Origin: Chloroflexota bacterium
GTDB lineage: Bacteria > Chloroflexota > Dehalococcoidia > GIF9 > AB-539-J10
NCBI GenBank assembly: GCA_015222295.1
Contig: JADFUZ010000042.1
Location: forward strand, 1 to 17,686
Direction: 5' to 3'
Length of the DNA stretch: 17,686 nucleotides
Shown here in pieces: positions 14,676 to 17,686 of this stretch. Below the pieces are notes generated by a model that made no database searches, was not told where the DNA came from, and saw only the letters and a list, made by a program, of their open reading frames with translations. The translations under genes were made by a program, and so were the position numbers. Numbering within the stretch: position 1 is the first letter of the stretch; each line of letters starts with the position of its first letter.

Positions 14676-15077
14676 ATGCCGAAAAGAAAAATCCGTGTCC
14701 TAATCGCCAAGCCAGGGTTAGATGGACATGACCGGGGCGCTAAGGTGATAGCTAGAGCCCTGCGCGATGCTGGTATGGAGGTAATCTATACCGGCATACG
14801 GCAGACCCCGGAGGCTATTGTTGCCACAGCTGTTCAAGAAGATGTCGATGTTGTCGGAATGAGCATCCTGTCTGGTGCACATCTGGAACTGTTCCCGATC
14901 GTCATGGAAGGACTGAAAAACAAGGGAAAGGCGGACACGCTGGTTGTTGCCGGTGGCATAATACCTGAGGAGGACATACCAGCCATGAGGCAAATGGGAA
15001 TAAAGGAGATCTTCAGTCCCGGCACCCCTACAAGTGATATAGTCGAGTATATTCGCAGGGAATCGGCAGCCACGTAG
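14676..15077 (+). CDS. mcmA2: Methylmalonyl-CoA mutase, small (B12-binding) subunit
   Basis: 133 residues forming one cobalamin-binding Rossmann-like domain. DGHDRGAKV (16-24) is the DxHxxG motif whose histidine replaces the lower ligand of cobalt. It is followed by the usual VDVVGMSILSGAH (57-69) and VVAGGIIP stretches, which wrap the nucleotide tail of the cofactor. It joins the large subunit encoded at 12528 to make the working mutase. A GGAG nine bases upstream is the ribosome site. The stop codon is buried in a hairpin that may end transcription. Stand-alone B12 domains also serve other acyl-CoA mutases, but the operon makes this pairing clear. Confidence 0.94.
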   Translation: MPKRKIRVLIAKPGLDGHDRGAKVIARALRDAGMEVIYTGIRQTPEAIVATAVQEDVDVVGMSILSGAHLELFPIVMEGLKNKGKADTLVVAGGIIPEEDIPAMRQMGIKEIFSPGTPTSDIVEYIRRESAAT

Positions 15078-15089
15078 ATAACGTGCTGC
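15066..15089 (+). terminator. Hairpin over the stop codon of the mutase small subunit
   Basis: GCAG-C-CACGT (15066-15075) pairs with ACGTG-CTGC (15081-15089): nine pairs, one bulged C, loop AGATA. It overlaps the TAG stop and lies in the 32-base spacer to the convergent pyrD. A short T-rich patch (TCTTGTTT) begins about 13 bases later. It may end the mutase operon. Confidence 0.4.
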
Positions 15090-15109
15090 AAGGCTCGTCG
15101 TATCTTGTT

Positions 15110-16042
15110 TCAGTGGGCGATACCCACCAGGTCACTGAGCTCTGCAATCCCTTCCTGTCTCATGAAGTCCCTTATCCCCGTCACAACGGTAACGCAGCCC
15201 TCAGGGCCGGTCAGATTAAGCGTCCCGACTTGAACTGCAGTGGCCCCGGCCATAATGAACTCCAGAGCATCAGTGGCAGAACTGATGCCACCACAACCTA
15301 TCACGGGAATACTGATGACTTCGGCCACCTGGTACACCATGTAAAGAGCTATGGGTTTGATAGCGGGCCCGGACAGCCCACCCGCAATGTTGCCCAGGCA
15401 GGGTTTTTTCGTCTTTGCATCAATTGCCATGGCCTTCACGGTGTTGATCAGAGAGACGGCGTCGGCCCCAGCTTTCTCCACCGCCAAGGCAATTCCCCGA
15501 ATGTCGGTTACATTGGGGCTCAGTTTGACCATGATTGGCAGGCTGCTCACCGCCTTGACTTCCCCTGTTAGCCTGGCAGCCAGTTCAGCGTTGACTCCGA
15601 ATTCCATCCCTCCTGCTGGCACGTTGGGACAGCTAACATTCAACTCGACCGCCCGTATGCCTGGTATGCCTTCCAATCTACTCACTGTCTGAACATACTC
15701 ATCGAGGGTCTCTCCGGCCACATTCACGATGACTGGCACCTGCCAAGCTGCCCATGTTGGCGCTTTGTCCTTGATTAGGGCTTCAACACCGATATTCTCC
15801 AAACCGACGGAATTGAGCAAGCCACTCATTGTTTCCACTATTCGCGGTTGTCGATTGCCCTTCCTGGGACGCAACGTGATTCCCTTGCATATGATTGCTC
15901 CCAGCTTTTGTATGTCAACACTGTCGCTCAACTCCGTGCCATAGCCGAAAGTGCCGGAAGCAGCCATCACGGGATTATCCAGCTTCAACCCCTCGGGGTG
16001 GCGGGGAGCTATCTGAACTCTGAGATCAGGCAGGTTCTGCAT
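15110..16042 (-). CDS. pyrD: Dihydroorotate dehydrogenase, class 1B catalytic subunit
   Basis: 310 residues from the ATG at 16042. A TTG at 16084 in the same frame would add 14 residues that do not resemble the family. The enzyme oxidises dihydroorotate to orotate in pyrimidine synthesis with bound FMN. Visible are NPVMAASGTFGYG (23-35), KGITLRPRKGN (53-63), ELNVSCPNV (133-141) with the active-site base C138, VKLSPNVTDI, a GGLSGPAIKPIAL block, and the FMN phosphate site IGCGGISSATDALEFIMAGA. Cys in place of Ser marks class 1. The sequence fits subclass 1B (NAD-linked), which needs a PyrK iron-sulfur subunit; no pyrK is in this window. It converges on the mutase operon and diverges from the acetyltransferase gene. 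Confidence 0.94.
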   Translation of the reverse strand: MQNLPDLRVQIAPRHPEGLKLDNPVMAASGTFGYGTELSDSVDIQKLGAIICKGITLRPRKGNRQPRIVETMSGLLNSVGLENIGVEALIKDKAPTWAAWQVPVIVNVAGETLDEYVQTVSRLEGIPGIRAVELNVSCPNVPAGGMEFGVNAELAARLTGEVKAVSSLPIMVKLSPNVTDIRGIALAVEKAGADAVSLINTVKAMAIDAKTKKPCLGNIAGGLSGPAIKPIALYMVYQVAEVISIPVIGCGGISSATDALEFIMAGATAVQVGTLNLTGPEGCVTVVTGIRDFMRQEGIAELSDLVGIAH

Positions 16043-16054
16043 GTTCCCTACGCT

Positions 16055-16084
16055 ATTATCGCAGCCACTGCCTACCTGAAGCAA
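16055..16084 (-). promoter_or_regulatory. Candidate pyrD promoter, very close to the start codon
   Basis: On the minus strand, TTGCTT (16084-16079) and GATAAT (16060-16055) are 18 bases apart. Transcription would begin near 16048, about six bases before the ATG at 16042, so the mRNA would be nearly leaderless. The AGGG next to the ATG is only three bases away, too close to work as a normal ribosome site. Confidence 0.4.
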
Positions 16085-16104
16085 TATGGCTGACTAGCTC
16101 CCTA

Positions 16105-16113
16105 TGCTAGAAT
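16105..16113 (+). promoter_or_regulatory. Extended -10 promoter of the acetyltransferase gene
   Basis: TGCTAGAAT, the same nine bases as the mutase promoter, has TAGAAT at 16108-16113. Transcription should begin near 16120, two bases before the ATG at 16122, which would make this mRNA leaderless and rule out the earlier ATG at 16104. No good -35 is seen. Confidence 0.45.
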
Positions 16114-16121
16114 TCTATCTG

Positions 16122-16760
16122 ATGGACACACTGAGTTACCACATTCGGCCAATGCGAGACGACGATATTCCTCAAGTGTCCGAGATTGACCGCGAGGCAT
16201 TCCCAGCCGAATCTCTCTTTCGCCCGTACACTTCGTACAAACAGGAGATACACAATTCCGTGGCTCACTACCTCGTAGCGTGTACAACAGACAAGCCAGA
16301 CCAAGGCAATTGGCCCAAAGACGGTTGGTTCAAACGTATTTCACGCTGCCTGCCCGCGATGCCCTTTCGAATGCCGACACATGGAGGCCATAGCAGAGAG
16401 TATGTCATTGGCTTCGCCGGGTTGTGGGTTATGTTAAGTGAGGCGCACATCATCGCCATCGCCGTGAGACACAACTGTCGGCGAATCGGAATTGGCGAGG
16501 AACTGCTCATATCAGTCATCGGACTGGCCACCAGACTCAACGCCAACCTCGTTACTCTAGAGGTTCGGGCATCCAACAGGACGGCGCAGGAGCTTTATGG
16601 CAAGTACGGATTCTACGTATCCGGGAGACGTTCTGCATACTATTCAGATAACGGTGAAGATGCTGTGCTTATGAGCACAGAGGACATTTGGTCGCCCCTG
16701 TTTCAGACGCGTTTTGAGGAACTAAAAGAGGCTCACAATCAGAGATGGAAGGCTCGGTGA
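16122..16760 (+). CDS. GNAT-family N-acetyltransferase, RimI-like
   Basis: 212 residues from the ATG at 16122, chosen because the candidate promoter overlaps the other in-frame ATG at 16104 and the conserved YHIRPMRDDDIPQVSEIDRE begins just after it. The acetyl-CoA motif is IAIAVRHNCRRIGIGEELL, with RRIGIG as the pyrophosphate loop, followed by LEVRASNRTAQELYGKYGFY, the typical RimI end of the fold. RimI acetylates the N-terminus of ribosomal protein S18 and other proteins; the present target is unknown. About 35 extra residues, rich in Trp, Pro, Arg and Lys (from TDKPDQGNWPKDGW to THGGHSREY), are inserted between the first strands and the GFAGLWVM strand. The tail past the core is about 25 residues longer than in RimI. 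Confidence 0.85.
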   Translation: MDTLSYHIRPMRDDDIPQVSEIDREAFPAESLFRPYTSYKQEIHNSVAHYLVACTTDKPDQGNWPKDGWFKRISRCLPAMPFRMPTHGGHSREYVIGFAGLWVMLSEAHIIAIAVRHNCRRIGIGEELLISVIGLATRLNANLVTLEVRASNRTAQELYGKYGFYVSGRRSAYYSDNGEDAVLMSTEDIWSPLFQTRFEELKEAHNQRWKAR

Positions 16761-16767
16761 CGAGCCT
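16750..16767. terminator. GNRA-loop hairpin between convergent genes
   Basis: AGGCTCG (16750-16756) and CGAGCCT (16761-16767) form a perfect 7-base stem closed by a GTGA tetraloop that contains the acetyltransferase stop codon. A second weak pair, CCTGC (16765-16769) with GCAGG (16793-16797), overlaps it. No T-run follows on either strand. It could serve both this gene and the convergent SepCysS-like gene. Confidence 0.4.
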
Positions 16768-16801
16768 GCCTCGGTGGAAAAGGCCGACACTCGCAGGTGG
16801 C

Positions 16802-17686
16802 TTACCCGTATTTGGTCAATATGCCACGGAAGCAATCGACGACAAAACCCAACTGCTCCCTGTCCGCAGCAAACGTAGAAACCTTAAAGGCCTTCGTCAA
16901 GCCTGGCTGGGCCCCCCAGATTCCTCTTTCTTTCAGCTCCTTGTATAAGAAATAGCCCTTCTCTCGCACGCGCCTGGAGATATCGTACAGCACTGGGGTT
17001 TCGAAGTGTAGAAGGTCATGCCTGTGTGGTCTCTCCCCTAGCAGCTTGAAGTCCAGTTTGTCTAATTCGTTGGCGAACCACTCTACCTTTGACAGTTGCG
17101 CATCCCAATCATTGATTCTCTCCCTCACCTGCGGAAAGGAAGCCATAAGTGTTGCTACCGGGACCCCTCTCAAGCTGCAACCCAGAAGCTCAACTTCTTT
17201 GCGGGGGTATGCTGCTGATTTGCGGAGCACGATTTCCTTCCAGTGCTCCGTCATTCCCAACACGCCGCAAGGACCGGCGGAAGCCATGCTCTTGTGCCCG
17301 CTACCAACGATGAAATCAGCCCCCAGTTCATTCATCTTGACTGGCATTCGACCAACAGCATATGCCCCGTTGATCACATAGGGGACGTCATGGTCCCGAG
17401 CAATCGCCCCCAGCCTCCTGGCATCAGGCAGATTGCCATAATTGCCGTCAGGGTAAGTTAGGAGAAGCAGTCTGGGATTGTGTTCTCTTATCAGCGGCAC
17501 GTAGTCATCAACATTGATCCTGAACTCAGGATAGCCAGAGTGTGGCACTTCGACGACGTTCAGACCTGCTCGATCGGCTGCCACAACTGTGCTGTAGTGT
17601 CTGTTGGCATCAACAAGGACTGACTCGCCCGGTTTGACCAGGGAGTGCATGATCATGAATATGCCATCCCTTGCCCCGTAGGTTAA
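16802..17686 (-). CDS. pscS: SepCysS-like O-phosphoseryl-tRNA:Cys-tRNA synthase (N-terminus off right edge)
   Basis: 294 residues are visible; the frame runs open to the window edge, so the leftmost ATG inside is not the start, and roughly 80-100 residues are missing against a usual 370-390. It is a fold type I PLP enzyme. Visible marks are LLTYPDGNYGNLPD (75-88 of the visible part), VINGAYAVGRMP (104-115), the PLP lysine in VGSGHKSMASAGP (K132), and ELLGCSLRGVPVATLMASFP with C170, which fits the catalytic cysteine of archaeal SepCysS. The enzyme turns phosphoserine on tRNA-Cys into cysteine, the second step of tRNA-dependent cysteine synthesis after SepRS. Two more key cysteines would lie outside the window. 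No sepS or sulfur donor gene is here. A different PLP role is possible. Confidence 0.87.
   Translation of the reverse strand, partial: LTYGARDGIFMIMHSLVKPGESVLVDANRHYSTVVAADRAGLNVVEVPHSGYPEFRINVDDYVPLIREHNPRLLLLTYPDGNYGNLPDARRLGAIARDHDVPYVINGAYAVGRMPVKMNELGADFIVGSGHKSMASAGPCGVLGMTEHWKEIVLRKSAAYPRKEVELLGCSLRGVPVATLMASFPQVRERINDWDAQLSKVEWFANELDKLDFKLLGERPHRHDLLHFETPVLYDISRRVREKGYFLYKELKERGIWGAQPGLTKAFKVSTFAADREQLGFVVDCFRGILTKYG

Noticed and set aside
15113..15127. GTGGG/CCCAC hairpin at the pyrD 3' end as terminator
   Set aside because: Only five pairs, inside coding sequence, with no T-run.
1..17686. CRISPR array, insertion sequence, prophage, tRNA or rRNA
   Set aside because: Reading both strands I saw no spaced direct repeats, transposase or integrase motifs, or cloverleaf and rRNA signatures; nearly all bases are accounted for by housekeeping genes.

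Overview
This is a gene-dense bacterial chromosomal window of 17 protein genes. Two of them run off the edges. I see no tRNA, rRNA, CRISPR array, insertion sequence or phage gene. The gene set suggests an anaerobic member of Chloroflexota, probably the class Dehalococcoidia: a hisZ-G-D-C-B histidine cluster, a two-subunit B12-dependent methylmalonyl-CoA mutase, an anaerobic-type (class 1B) dihydroorotate dehydrogenase, and a SepCysS-like enzyme known mainly from methanogens. That placement is inference from gene content, not from a marker gene.

Layout. Bases 1-3640 (minus strand) hold the start of a phosphofructokinase gene, a Rad50/SbcC-like ATPase with membrane segments, and its SbcD/YhaO-like nuclease partner. 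The last two overlap by 4 bases. Bases 3641-3834 are a spacer with a small inverted repeat and a possible gene remnant. Bases 3835-9681 (minus) are one histidine operon read hisZ-hisG-hisD-hisC-hisB from a good promoter at 9706-9734. A divergent promoter at 9870-9898 drives nfeD, a short NfeD-like gene and a slipin gene (plus, 9919-12323), ending in a strong hairpin. Bases 12528-15077 (plus) carry mutase large subunit, methylmalonyl-CoA epimerase and mutase B12-binding subunit. pyrD (minus) converges on that operon and diverges from a RimI-like acetyltransferase gene (plus). A partial SepCysS-like gene (minus) fills the right edge.

How the genes work together. HisZ and HisG start histidine synthesis; HisD, HisC and HisB are later enzymes of the same path. 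The mutase subunits and epimerase interconvert succinyl-CoA with (R)- and (S)-methylmalonyl-CoA. NfeD and slipin are a known membrane protease/scaffold pairing. The ATPase and nuclease should form an SbcCD-like DNA-processing complex, here probably tied to the membrane.

The most unusual items are (1) a HisG made of two fused catalytic domains whose conserved motifs have decayed in a complementary way, (2) a SepCysS-like gene in an apparently bacterial genome, (3) a Rad50-like protein with a transmembrane hairpin and a CxxC in its coiled-coil tip, paired with a nuclease whose GNHD motif reads GGHD, and (4) promoters placed so close to rimI and pyrD starts that their mRNAs may be leaderless.
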